This document shows, in pieces, positions 8,440-17,515 of a DNA stretch of 64,000 bases. The stretch comes from Clostridiales bacterium (GTDB taxonomy: Bacteria; Bacillota; Clostridia; Peptostreptococcales; Acidaminobacteraceae): assembly GCA_016342415.1 (NCBI GenBank), contig JAEIOD010000017.1, positions 35,741 to 99,740 of the forward strand, read 5' to 3'. The position numbers were made by a program, and so were the translations under genes. The notes beneath the pieces were generated by a model. It was not told where the DNA came from, made no database searches, and worked only from the letters and a program-made list of their open reading frames with translations. Position 1 is the first letter of the stretch, and each line of letters starts with the position of its first letter.

Positions 8440-10182
8440 CTAGCTCATGTCTATAAGACTCTCATCTTGCATCATCTTTTCTCTATATAAGAGATTGGTC
8501 TTATTGAGCTTATAATACAATCTTTCCAAAATAATGTAAAGCATTTTGACACCAAGTTTACTGTCAGTTTCTATTAGTTTCTCTAAATCTCCTTTTTTCA
8601 TCACAAGCATTTCAGTAAACTCGTCTGCAATACCCACCACGTTATATTTTTCTTTTATAAGAGACGTTTCACCAATTACACCATTGCTACAGATACTCGC
8701 TAAAGTTATTTCCTCATTAGAATCATTGTATTTAGAGATCCTAACACAACCTTTTATGATCATCATAAATTCTAAATTGGTATCACCGATTTGGAAAACA
8801 AACTCATCTTTTTTATACCCTCTTACTGTGGTGATATGAGATAACAATTCAATTTCCTGATCCGTTAAATCATTGAAATCAGAGAACTTTTTCATTCTCT
8901 CAATAATTTCTGATTTGGATAAAGATGAAATTTCAATATCTTCAATTGCTCTAAGTGAGTGAGATAAATTATTGGTTTCCATCTCACGTCTGATAATCGT
9001 TCTTTGTTGACTGGTTAACTCTATGATTTTAACCCAGACCTTTTGAACTCTTCTATAAGCTGTAAATGGATCATCTTTTGGAATTGCTTCATATTTGCTT
9101 AAATATATATTTTTAATAGATTCTTTACAACCAGCAACATCACCATCAGATAAATAATCCAGTGCTAATAAAATGTTGGTTTTAAAAATTTTATCTTCCA
9201 AATCATCGGTTAAAAAATCTCCAGGGTATGGTTCAAAGTTCTGTGCTTTTACCATAGTCATATTGTTCACTTCGTATTGCGACTTAATTTTTGCCTGTTC
9301 ATACAAAAATCTATAAATATCTTCTCTGAACCTCTTCCAAATCGGATGGTTTTTCTTAGGCGGTAAATGTTTAATATTCAGTTTATTGTCTAAGAAAAAA
9401 TCAAAGCCATACATTTTCGAGTTGATTAGAAAATCAATATCCTCACCACGTGTCACATCGGGGTCAAACGGTACAGTCTTAAATAAATTCTTATGGATAA
9501 CCATCAAACCTCCAAAGGCAAATGGAGTCATTTTGATTCTAGGATCACAACTGATGATCTTATCAAACGCTTTGGTTTTAGAACCAAAGCGATCCCAGTA
9601 GGTCATCCAAGGTACCATGTCAACATCATCATAGAATTCATCATATTTGTTCAAATAATACCCTGCCACACCATAAACATTTTTACCATAAATTCTTTTA
9701 CCAATATACTCTTTGGACATATCGATAAAGTCAGGATTTTCAAATATCTCATCATCATCAATCAATACTGTCACTTCAGATGAAAGAATATGAGAAACAA
9801 ACAAACAAATATTTCTAACATTTGAATAACCATGTATATCAAGAATATCCACATCTTTTCTAGAAAGACCTTGATCGACTAAAATATCTTGGATTGTTCT
9901 TAGATTTTGAGCAGTAAAGATGTATGTTTCCACATTCAATTCCGCCTTCTCTACAATCTCTCTAACACGTTTTTCTGATTCTTCTTCAATTTCCTTACAG
10001 GTTGGACAAATAGGTATAACCAGCTTAAATTTTTTATTCTTAAGTATTTTCATACTTTCTAGTGTTCTACCAAGTGTATCATTACCATTTAGAGCTGTCG
10101 GATGATCATATACAGCATCTCCGGTTTCCCAAACATTATCGTTACGGCTCCAATAGGTTGGTATTACAACGGTTGTTCTCAT
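8440..10182 (-). CDS. Glycosyltransferase-like protein fused to a cyclic nucleotide-binding domain
   Basis: A 580-residue protein. Residues 1-300 have a GT-A-like pattern: TTVVIPTYW at the N terminus, TVLIDDDEIFENPDF (metal-binding DDD at 142-144) and TRGEDIDFLINSKMYGFDFF (about 255-275). After a helical linker, residues about 445-560 form a CRP-like cNMP-binding domain (KDEFVFQIGDTNLEFMMIIK, GVIGETSLIKEKYNVVGIA). No helix-turn-helix follows. The pairing suggests ligand control of a glycosyl transfer step, or a response-type sensor on a sugar enzyme. It sits in a galU-glycosyltransferase cluster next to flagellin. Cyclic nucleotide binding is not proven: the usual RxA pocket is not clear. Confidence 0.75.
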   Translation of the reverse strand: MRTTVVIPTYWSRNDNVWETGDAVYDHPTALNGNDTLGRTLESMKILKNKKFKLVIPICPTCKEIEEESEKRVREIVEKAELNVETYIFTAQNLRTIQDILVDQGLSRKDVDILDIHGYSNVRNICLFVSHILSSEVTVLIDDDEIFENPDFIDMSKEYIGKRIYGKNVYGVAGYYLNKYDEFYDDVDMVPWMTYWDRFGSKTKAFDKIISCDPRIKMTPFAFGGLMVIHKNLFKTVPFDPDVTRGEDIDFLINSKMYGFDFFLDNKLNIKHLPPKKNHPIWKRFREDIYRFLYEQAKIKSQYEVNNMTMVKAQNFEPYPGDFLTDDLEDKIFKTNILLALDYLSDGDVAGCKESIKNIYLSKYEAIPKDDPFTAYRRVQKVWVKIIELTSQQRTIIRREMETNNLSHSLRAIEDIEISSLSKSEIIERMKKFSDFNDLTDQEIELLSHITTVRGYKKDEFVFQIGDTNLEFMMIIKGCVRISKYNDSNEEITLASICSNGVIGETSLIKEKYNVVGIADEFTEMLVMKKGDLEKLIETDSKLGVKMLYIILERLYYKLNKTNLLYREKMMQDESLIDMS

Positions 10183-10195
10183 AGAATCCCCCCTT

Positions 10196-11386
10196 CTATA
10201 TTAACGCTTCGTACATTGCTTCAACAACTCCTATTGAGCGTTTCCACGAAAAATTCTTAAGCGCATAGTCTGCTGCTGCTAATGCCCGTTTAGTTTTATT
10301 TTTATTTTGAATCTCCCAAGCAATGGCATCTGCCAGTGCGAGATCATCTTCTACAGGTACAAGTGTACCTACTTCTTTAATTAAAAAGTCTGGTAGTCCA
10401 CCTTGGTTTGTACCGACTACAGGTGTTCCACATGCTAAGGCTTCTATTGCAACCAAGCCGAACGGTTCAGTTCTTGATGGAACAGTACTTACATCTGCAA
10501 TATTATACAAATCAACCAATTGACCTTGATTCACATGACCTAAAAACTTGACATTATCCAGTTTCAGTTCCATCTTCATTTTATTGAGATCCTCATAAAG
10601 TTCACCATTACCAGCAATTAAAGTCAATACATTACCGTCTATGGTCTCATTGTATATTTTTGCCGCTTTTAAAAGGACATCCACTCCTTTGAAATGAGTC
10701 AACTTACCTGCAAACGAAACCACAAAATCCGGTCTTTCAGACAAATTGAAATCGCTTAAGATATCTTCTCTTTTTAGATTTCTGACTTTAAATAGATTCT
10801 CATCATAACCATTCATAACCAACTGTTTTTTTTCTTCAGGCACACCATATAATTCCGAAACCTCAGCATCGACCTGCTCAGATATTGTAATTATTTTACT
10901 GGCTTTTTTAGCGCCTTCCAAAGCATATTTATGGTAACGATCATCGATAACAAATCCTTTTAAGTCGGTTCCATGAGCCGTTACAATATAAGGAATACCT
11001 GTCAATGAAGCTGCATAAGGTGTTACCCAAAGATGCTGAGCATGTATCACATCAGGTTTGAATAGTTCAACTTCCTCTTTGGTCACATCAACAAATTTTT
11101 GCACATAACCTTCTAGCTCTTCATCCGTTAATTCGTAATAAGTATGATTACTTCTTGGATGTGATGTAAAACAAGGGAAATTATAATTCATCTCAGGATT
11201 TTGGGTCTTGGGACCTTTAAATAAAATTACTCTTGTTTCAAATGCATCAAACGAAACTGGTTCAATTTCAGGAAATACCACCTTAACAGTATGGCCCATT
11301 TCACTCAATTCTCTTGCCAGGTTTTTGGTATAAATACCACTTCCAGATCCCTCTAGAGGGAAATGGTTCAAAATCAAAATTCTCAT
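10196..11386 (-). CDS. Glycosyltransferase family 4 protein
   Basis: A 396-residue GT-B enzyme. The N-terminal acceptor domain starts MRILILNHFPLEGSGSGIYT with the glycine-rich loop; the C-terminal donor domain has FAGKLTHFKGVDVLLKA and the EX7E signature TEPFGLVAIEALACGTPVVG around residues 305-325, which contacts the nucleotide-sugar. GT4 enzymes retain anomeric configuration and commonly use UDP- or GDP-sugars. Its start overlaps the upstream gene's stop by 4 bases (ATGA), so the three glycosyltransferase-like genes form one operon ending in galU. Confidence 0.9.
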   Translation of the reverse strand: MRILILNHFPLEGSGSGIYTKNLARELSEMGHTVKVVFPEIEPVSFDAFETRVILFKGPKTQNPEMNYNFPCFTSHPRSNHTYYELTDEELEGYVQKFVDVTKEEVELFKPDVIHAQHLWVTPYAASLTGIPYIVTAHGTDLKGFVIDDRYHKYALEGAKKASKIITISEQVDAEVSELYGVPEEKKQLVMNGYDENLFKVRNLKREDILSDFNLSERPDFVVSFAGKLTHFKGVDVLLKAAKIYNETIDGNVLTLIAGNGELYEDLNKMKMELKLDNVKFLGHVNQGQLVDLYNIADVSTVPSRTEPFGLVAIEALACGTPVVGTNQGGLPDFLIKEVGTLVPVEDDLALADAIAWEIQNKNKTKRALAAADYALKNFSWKRSIGVVEAMYEALI

Positions 11387-12594
11387 TTTATCCTCCTTAT
11401 AAATTCAAACCAGCTTCTTTTAAAACATTCAAACTCCGCTCTCATAGTACTGAGATTTTCATAAGCAATTTGATGTGCTTTTGGTAATACTAAAAATCTA
11501 TCATCTTGCAAATAGTCGCTTATTTTTTGAGCACTCCTGACGAGGTATTGATGTTCTAATTCATATATCCTCTCAATATTCACACCTCGCAAATCATTTA
11601 AAAACGGATTTCTGCCAATCCAACCCATACACGCATAAAAAAAGCGATCTTTTATCTTGGGATCATTTACAATATCGGGTATTGTAGGAAAATGACTATA
11701 AGTATTATGAAAAATTTTCATATCTATATCATAAAAAACATAATCATGTTGTTCTTTTAGTTGAATAGCTAAAATTGTATCCTCACCACGGGTTAAATAC
11801 TTATTGCCGTCAACAGAGTAGGTCGTTGAAAAAAAAGGCACCATGGTTTTGAAAAGTTTAAGTTTAATCGCAACATTGCCTCCAAGAACTTTATTGGTCT
11901 TAAAACCACTGCGTCTGATACCGTGATCCGTTTCCAAACACTGGTGATGTATACTGTCAGTGATATAATTATAAGCCTTTTCCTTTTTAAGCCCATAAAA
12001 CAAGTCTTGCATACCGTCAAATTTCATAGGTGGTATGATATAGTATCCAGTATAATCACTTGTGGTCACTGTGATATCGTCTCGTTCCAAATGTTTTAGA
12101 TGTTCTCCAATAAAATCAATTTCTTGAATATAGACATCTTTTATCGTCGTTTTTCTAGCCTTATACTTTTTTTGGTCCAACATGTCTTGTTTTTTAATAA
12201 TGACTTCGGGATATACATCTGTATCGATAAATACCAAAACTTCCAATTTTTGAAGCATCGCTTCAATAATAACATGATTTCTGCTTTGTCCATAAGCAGC
12301 CCTACCATCAAAATCCTCTGTCACTTTACCTATCAAACATTCAATTTCCTGTTCATTCATTCCCATACTCATTAACCTATTATGTAATGATAGCGATTTT
12401 TTGATTTGTACCAAATGAACTGTAACCATTTTTTTGAGTTTTTCTACAACTGTTTCATCGATTTGATCAGCATAAGCTATCACAACGCTATCAATGGGAT
12501 GTCCAAATTTTTTAGCGTTATTTAGAAACTGATCAAGTGGTTCAACTGTTAATAAATCCTTTGTTATCATGCCTAGTGCTATCTTCAAAATCAT
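11383..12594 (-). CDS. Glycosyltransferase-like protein (GT-A type)
   Basis: About 403 residues from the ATG at 12594. It has the features VLVFIDTDVYPEVI (DxD-like, about residues 138-151) and TRGEDTILAIQL, the latter also seen as TRGEDIDFLINS in the cNMP-domain fusion two genes on, so the two share a GT-A-like plan. Start choice is uncertain: the ATG at 12594 is very close to AAAGGTG, a TTG at 12588 has better spacing, and an upstream start at 12627 exists. First gene of the glycosylation operon and divergent from flagellin. Donor and acceptor are unknown. Confidence 0.65.
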   Translation of the reverse strand: MILKIALGMITKDLLTVEPLDQFLNNAKKFGHPIDSVVIAYADQIDETVVEKLKKMVTVHLVQIKKSLSLHNRLMSMGMNEQEIECLIGKVTEDFDGRAAYGQSRNHVIIEAMLQKLEVLVFIDTDVYPEVIIKKQDMLDQKKYKARKTTIKDVYIQEIDFIGEHLKHLERDDITVTTSDYTGYYIIPPMKFDGMQDLFYGLKKEKAYNYITDSIHHQCLETDHGIRRSGFKTNKVLGGNVAIKLKLFKTMVPFFSTTYSVDGNKYLTRGEDTILAIQLKEQHDYVFYDIDMKIFHNTYSHFPTIPDIVNDPKIKDRFFYACMGWIGRNPFLNDLRGVNIERIYELEHQYLVRSAQKISDYLQDDRFLVLPKAHQIAYENLSTMRAEFECFKRSWFEFIRRIK

Positions 12595-12733
12595 CACCTT
12601 TCTTTCTATCAAGGAGTTTATACCCAACTAAATATATAATTAACAGTAAATGCCTTTATACATACTTAATGTGTTCAATCGATTAAAAGATGATAAAATG
12701 GGTATATATATATAGATTGTGAGGTGATGCCCT

Positions 12734-13477
12734 TTGAAGATACAAGCATATGACGCGTATTCTCAAATTGCCAGCGGTAATCGCATTAATTCTGCATCAA
12801 AAGATCCAGCAGGACTTGCGATTTCCGAAAAACTGAATAGCCAAATAAAGGGTGATCAAAAAGGCATACAAAACATTGAATCTAGTCAAGACTTGTTGAA
12901 TGTAGCAGATGGTTCATTGAATTCCATTCTAGATGACTTAGGACGGATAAGAGAACTTGCTGTTCAAGCAGGTAATGGTATGTATTCTGCAGATGACAAA
13001 TCGATCATTCAAAATGAGATCAACAGTCTATTCAAAAACATTCAAGACAACGTACAAAATACAGAATTTAACACTAAAAAATTGATTGACGGTTCCTTTA
13101 CTGAGCAACAACTTGGTGTGGGTGCAAATGGTCAAGGAACACAAATGACATTACAAGACTCTAGTTTAGAAGCTCTTGGGTTAGATGGATTTTCCGTTAA
13201 AGAAAATTTTGACATCAGTGACATTGACAAAGCCATATCAAAAGTAACAGAATCATTATCCGAAATTGGTGCTAAAACCAATGGACTCGAATCTAATTTA
13301 AATACTACTCGAGTTAGTGAAATCAATCAAACCGCTGCAAAGTCCAGTATTGCTGATTTAGATATTGCAAAAGCAATAACGAATCTTAACAAGCAAAATG
13401 TATTAGACCAATACAAAATGTCTATGCAAAAACAACAGGCTGAACAGCAACAACAACAGTTAGGTTTACTCATTTAA
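12734..13477 (+). CDS. Short flagellin
   Basis: A 247-residue flagellin. The N-terminal D0/D1 signature SGNRINSASKDPAGLAISEK (about residues 13-32) and RIRELAVQAGNG are clear, as is the C-terminal helix SKVTESLSEIGAKTNGLESN. The hypervariable centre is nearly absent. Translation must start at TTG 12734 (GAGGTGATG upstream) because an in-frame TGA lies at 12725-12727, so the N-terminal D0 helix is about 20 residues shorter than in Bacillus Hag. The C terminus is glutamine-rich (QKQQAEQQQQQLGLLI). It may be a minor or specialised filament protein; neighbouring glycosyltransferases may modify it. Confidence 0.85.
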   Translation: MKIQAYDAYSQIASGNRINSASKDPAGLAISEKLNSQIKGDQKGIQNIESSQDLLNVADGSLNSILDDLGRIRELAVQAGNGMYSADDKSIIQNEINSLFKNIQDNVQNTEFNTKKLIDGSFTEQQLGVGANGQGTQMTLQDSSLEALGLDGFSVKENFDISDIDKAISKVTESLSEIGAKTNGLESNLNTTRVSEINQTAAKSSIADLDIAKAITNLNKQNVLDQYKMSMQKQQAEQQQQQLGLLI

Positions 13478-13493
13478 TTATTTGGTTGCAACC

Positions 13494-13524
13494 AAAAAAG
13501 TCGAAGGTTTCCCTTCGACTTTTT
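13494..13524. terminator. Bidirectional terminator between flagellin and the P-loop kinase gene
   Basis: AAAAAGTCGAAGG and CCTTCGACTTTTT form a long stem flanked by A-run and T-run, serving the convergent flagellin and P-loop genes. Confidence 0.88.
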
Positions 13525-14089
13525 ACCGTTTTTGTATGTATTTATAAATCTGATCCGCTACTTCATCAGCTTTTAAGCTTGTATTATTAATCCTTAAGTA
13601 AGAGGAATAGGTTATTTCTCCTGGATTTGAATTCAATCTGTATTTTTCCATTGATTGAACCAGATCCTTATCCGACCATTCAATATTTCTCTTTGTCTTT
13701 TTTTCTTTTAATCTGAGTTCCGACTTATTTCGTTCCAGTCTTGTATCAACGTCTGCTTCTAATTCAACAATCGTTACGGCCCAACCTTTTGATTCAAAAC
13801 GTTCAATTAAATCATTGATATAGATATGTTCCGATTCCAGATTGAAACCCCACATATAGGTGTATACAAAACCCTCTAAGTCTTTTCCAACAACGTCCTC
13901 AAAAACATCCTCACGCAGCTTATTCACAAGAGATCTATATTCTCTTTTAAGAGAGCCATACAAATCATGAACCAACTCAATCGTCATATGATTATGAAAT
14001 AACCTATAGTTGTATTTTTCTCTAAGCGACATACCAACAGCCATTTTTCCAACGGCTTGCGGTCCTGTAATTATTATAAAAGGTTTCAT
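13523..14089 (-). CDS. P-loop NTPase, kinase-like (AAA_33/shikimate-kinase-like)
   Basis: 188 residues from the ATG at 14089, with Walker A GPQAVGKMAVG near residues 9-19 (the usual Ser/Thr after GK is Met, which is unusual). A helical lid region and RNKSELRLKEKKTKRNIEW follow. Similar short proteins are annotated as AAA-family ATPases or shikimate-kinase-like phosphotransferases of unknown substrate. The ATG overlaps the helicase stop by 4 bases (ATGA) and GGGAG lies 8 bases upstream, which decides this start over TTG 14104. Cotranscribed with the helicase. Confidence 0.7.
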   Translation of the reverse strand: MKPFIIITGPQAVGKMAVGMSLREKYNYRLFHNHMTIELVHDLYGSLKREYRSLVNKLREDVFEDVVGKDLEGFVYTYMWGFNLESEHIYINDLIERFESKGWAVTIVELEADVDTRLERNKSELRLKEKKTKRNIEWSDKDLVQSMEKYRLNSNPGEITYSSYLRINNTSLKADEVADQIYKYIQKR

Positions 14090-16479
14090 TCTATTTGCTC
14101 CCAACTGTATTTTATATCGTGTTTAAAATTACGTCTACTGGTAATCATCGGTTGCCAATCATAAGGTATGACTTGTCTGTAAGAATTATAGGTATACCTT
14201 TCATCCAAAAGCATAATAATGCCTTTATCCTCTTCTGTTCGAATCACTCTTCCAGCTGCCTGCATCACTTTATTCAGACCTGGATACACATAAGCATAAT
14301 TAAAAGCGTCCTCATTATGTTCCTGATGGTAAGCTTTTATAATTTCTCTTTCCAGACAAACCATAGGAAGTCCCACACCTACAACAGCCGTACCAATCAA
14401 CTTGTCACCTCTCAGATCAACACCTTCTGAAAACGAACCGCCGAGGACACAAAAGGCAATCATCGATTTTTTTACACCTTCTTTAAAATGATTCAGAAAC
14501 TCTTCTTTTTCTTCTTCTGTCAGTTCTCTTTTTTGATCAACGATGTCCACATCAACTTCTAACATCTCAAAAGCTTCCAAGACTTCTTTTTTGTAAGCAT
14601 AAGATGAGAAGAAAACGATATAATTGCCTGTTTTACTGAGTACAAAATCTCTAATATAAAGTGCGATATCTTCATAACTGAACGCCCTCATTTTATAGGT
14701 TGTTTTGATATCGGATCCTATCATATATCGTCGATTTTCATCCGGAAATGGTGATGACAACATCAAAGTGTAATCTCTCTCTTCAAAAGAGTACAATCTA
14801 TGAAAATATTTTATCGGAGACAGCGTGGCTGAAAAGAAAATTGACCCCGAACCGAAACTAAGTGTTTGATTCAAAAGAAATGATGGATCGACACAAAACA
14901 AGTGAACCACAACATCGTTATTCTTAAGTTCCACATAAGTTTTAAATCGATCGTCATAAAGTTCAGAAATATTGATGAAGTTTAATACCTCAAAATAATA
15001 TTCTAATATCAAATCATAAACATCCAAATCTTTCCTATCATTTAGAATAAAGTCTGCTTGCTGTGCAAAACTTCTCATAACTTGATACAGTTGTTGAGGT
15101 CCCTCGTCAAAGACATATTCATCTTTTTCGATACAGTTGTTTTTATATTCCAACAATGCTTTGTTGAGTTTGTTGACTACCTTTAAAAAGGAGTCCACTT
15201 TATCCTCTTTGGCATGTTTTTTCAAACCTCGTTTGATTTCCAAAAGCGACTTTTTATGGATTACTGCAGAGTACATACCACGCGCTCTATCAACCAAATT
15301 ATGAGCCTCATCTACCAAAAATGCATAGTCTTTTTGAACATCCTGAAAAAAACGCTTTAAATTCACCCTAGGATCAAAAACATAGTTGTAGTCACATATT
15401 ACACAGTCAGCCATTAAAGCGACGTCTAGGGAGAATTCAAAGGGACACACATGGTGTTTCATCGCATAAGTCTCAATCACACATCTCGTAAACGCATCTT
15501 CATTTGCCATAATATCACTCATCGCTTCATTTATTCTGTTGTAATGACCCTTTGCAAAGGAACATTCTTCAGGAATACAAGCTGCATCTTTTTCAAAGCA
15601 AATCTTATCTTTTGCAGTAATCGTCAAATTTTTCATTGATAATCCTTTGGCTCTCATAATCTCAAAAGCTTCTTCTGCAACAGAACGTGTTATGGTTTTT
15701 GCTGTTAAATAAAAAATCTTGGAAGCATGACCTTCTCCAATGGCTTTGATTGTTGGAAACAATGTGGAAATGGTTTTTCCAATCCCCGTCGGCGCTTGAA
15801 TAAATGCCTTCTTCTTTTCCTTTATCGTTTTGTACACACAAATCGCCATTTCTCTTTGACCTTTCCGATAACCATCAAAAGGAAAGTCCAGTTCCGAAAT
15901 GCTCTTATCTCTTTTCACTTGCCAATCGTCTATTTGATGAGCAAATTCTAAGTATTTATCTACTACTCGATTGAATATTTGAGTCAATGCCTCAAATGAG
16001 TAATCTCTTACAAATCGTCTTGTCTCATAATCTTCTATTGAAACATAGGTCAGTTGCACTTGCATCACTGTCTTATCATGTTGCAAGGCATAAATGTATG
16101 CATAAATCTCCCCTTGCAACCAATGTAGTGGATAGTCGTCCTCCTCTAAACTTTCAAGAGTTCGGAGGGTACTTTTGATTTCATCAATCATCATGGTCTC
16201 TTGATGGATCACACCATCCACTCGACCTTTTATTCTAATAGATATATTGTCTTTAATGACTTCATGTTTCAGCGTCACTTCAGATACGTACTCATCACCC
16301 ATTTTCTTTTGGATGACTTGATGAGCTTTTGTACCTTCAAGTGCACGGGCTTTACCTACAAACCTTGCATCTAAATCACCACCTCGATAAACAAAGTGAA
16401 TGATGTCTCTAACGGAAATATCTATTATTGTCTTTTTTTCAATTTTAGTTTTATCTGTCATGTTTTTTTCTGTCATCAT
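14086..16479 (-). CDS. DinG/XPD-family DNA helicase with N-terminal PD-(D/E)XK nuclease domain
   Basis: A 797-residue superfamily 2 helicase. Residues 1-190 look like a RecB/Cas4-type nuclease: GRVDGVIH...MIDEIKST supplies the D and ExK residues. Then come the Q-like motif YRKGQREMA, Walker A QAPTGIGKT (about 230), the four-cysteine iron-sulfur segment (KICFEKDAACIPEECSF and later HHVCPF), DEAH box VDEAHNLVD and motif VI QAAGRVIRTEED. Such nuclease-helicase proteins are known in Firmicutes and presumably act 5'-3' in DNA repair. The ATG is preceded by TTAGGAG. Confidence 0.88.
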   Translation of the reverse strand: MMTEKNMTDKTKIEKKTIIDISVRDIIHFVYRGGDLDARFVGKARALEGTKAHQVIQKKMGDEYVSEVTLKHEVIKDNISIRIKGRVDGVIHQETMMIDEIKSTLRTLESLEEDDYPLHWLQGEIYAYIYALQHDKTVMQVQLTYVSIEDYETRRFVRDYSFEALTQIFNRVVDKYLEFAHQIDDWQVKRDKSISELDFPFDGYRKGQREMAICVYKTIKEKKKAFIQAPTGIGKTISTLFPTIKAIGEGHASKIFYLTAKTITRSVAEEAFEIMRAKGLSMKNLTITAKDKICFEKDAACIPEECSFAKGHYNRINEAMSDIMANEDAFTRCVIETYAMKHHVCPFEFSLDVALMADCVICDYNYVFDPRVNLKRFFQDVQKDYAFLVDEAHNLVDRARGMYSAVIHKKSLLEIKRGLKKHAKEDKVDSFLKVVNKLNKALLEYKNNCIEKDEYVFDEGPQQLYQVMRSFAQQADFILNDRKDLDVYDLILEYYFEVLNFINISELYDDRFKTYVELKNNDVVVHLFCVDPSFLLNQTLSFGSGSIFFSATLSPIKYFHRLYSFEERDYTLMLSSPFPDENRRYMIGSDIKTTYKMRAFSYEDIALYIRDFVLSKTGNYIVFFSSYAYKKEVLEAFEMLEVDVDIVDQKRELTEEEKEEFLNHFKEGVKKSMIAFCVLGGSFSEGVDLRGDKLIGTAVVGVGLPMVCLEREIIKAYHQEHNEDAFNYAYVYPGLNKVMQAAGRVIRTEEDKGIIMLLDERYTYNSYRQVIPYDWQPMITSRRNFKHDIKYSWEQIE

Positions 16480-16535
16480 ATGGTCTCCTAAGAACGTGAG
16501 TTCGCAATTCCATTATAACCAAAAAACAAAAAATA

Positions 16536-16557
16536 AAAAAGAGCCGAAGCTCTTTTT
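16536..16557 (-). terminator. Terminator of the lytic transglycosylase gene
   Basis: AAAAAGAGC / GCTCTTTTT with a CGAA loop lies directly after the transglycosylase stop on the reverse strand; the A-run makes it usable in both directions. Confidence 0.8.
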
Positions 16558-16559
16558 AA

Positions 16560-17324
16560 CTATTTTACGGTTAAGTATTTCTTTTCACGTTTTAAAATAA
16601 CTCTTGAATAAGCAGTTTCATAAGTTCCATTTGCATCAAACCACTTTTTCAGACCAGCGTTACCTCTATTGTAAGCCGTTAAGATTTTTGTATCACTATC
16701 ACCAAACTCTTGTCTCAAAATAGCAAAGTATTTTACTGCTAAAGGAATATTGTAATCCGCGTCAAAGATACGGTCAGGATTATATGTTAAACCCAACTCT
16801 TCTCCATAAGCAGTTGCTAACCATTTCTCAGTACCAGGGATTATTTGCATATACCCTCTGTCTTGAGACGTACCTACCAAATACTGGCTAAAGCTACTCT
16901 CTAAATCCATAACACCTAGAATAAACGATGGGCGTATATCATACGCATCACATGCCTCTAAAACAATTCTAGCTGTTTCTTCATCAAGTGGTGTTAATCG
17001 AAGTATCTCATCAACTCTTGAATCCATAGTTGATTCAAATTCAACAGCCTTCGCTTCAAAGTAACGATCTAGCTTTTCTGCTTCATTAAATTTTAATGCC
17101 TCTATCTTTTGATTCAGTAATACTTGTTCATGTCGTCTAGTGGCTTCTTTGTCAGCCTCTTTGATTTTAGTTTCCAATCTAATTTTATTAACTTCAATAT
17201 CAAGGGAACCTGTTTCGATTTCGTTGACCAAAATCACTTCTTCACCTTGAGATACAAAAGTCAATACACTTAGCATCAACATGAAAATTACGAGCATTAC
17301 TACTCTGTATTTTTTCATTTTCAT
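16560..17324 (-). CDS. Lytic transglycosylase (SLT domain) with N-terminal signal or anchor
   Basis: A 254-residue exported protein. A hydrophobic segment at residues 7-26 (VVMLVIFMLMLSVLTFVSQG) acts as signal or anchor, followed by a charged helical region (about 35-105). The Slt domain spans about 125-250 with catalytic Glu in VMDLESSFS, GYMQIIP and AYNRGNAGLKKW. These enzymes cleave the MurNAc-GlcNAc bond of peptidoglycan with anhydro ring formation. It may serve wall remodelling or flagellar or secretion-machine assembly; the context does not decide. Confidence 0.88.
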   Translation of the reverse strand: MKMKKYRVVMLVIFMLMLSVLTFVSQGEEVILVNEIETGSLDIEVNKIRLETKIKEADKEATRRHEQVLLNQKIEALKFNEAEKLDRYFEAKAVEFESTMDSRVDEILRLTPLDEETARIVLEACDAYDIRPSFILGVMDLESSFSQYLVGTSQDRGYMQIIPGTEKWLATAYGEELGLTYNPDRIFDADYNIPLAVKYFAILRQEFGDSDTKILTAYNRGNAGLKKWFDANGTYETAYSRVILKREKKYLTVK

Positions 17325-17486
17325 CTCTCCTACTCTATTTTTTCATCTGTTAGATGTGTTCTTGCTTAAAAAAAAATGTGTTAAAATTATTAACACGATT
17401 GCTATTATAGCATAGTAAGAAACGAATGCAACCCTTTTTCGCAAAAAGAAATATTTGCAATTTTGTATAGTTTTCTGACAATTAAG

Positions 17487-17515
17487 CAAAAAAAGAAGCG
17501 TATTTTACGCTTCTT
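17487..17515 (-). terminator. Terminator of the first two-component operon
   Basis: AAGAAGCGTA / TACGCTTCTT overlaps the last codons of the kinase gene and is followed on the reverse strand by TTTTTTT. Confidence 0.85.

Noticed and set aside
14086..16479. Novel nuclease-helicase defence gene
   Set aside because: Proteins with a PD-(D/E)XK domain in front of a DinG helicase are a known Firmicute repair-type family and there is no defence context here.
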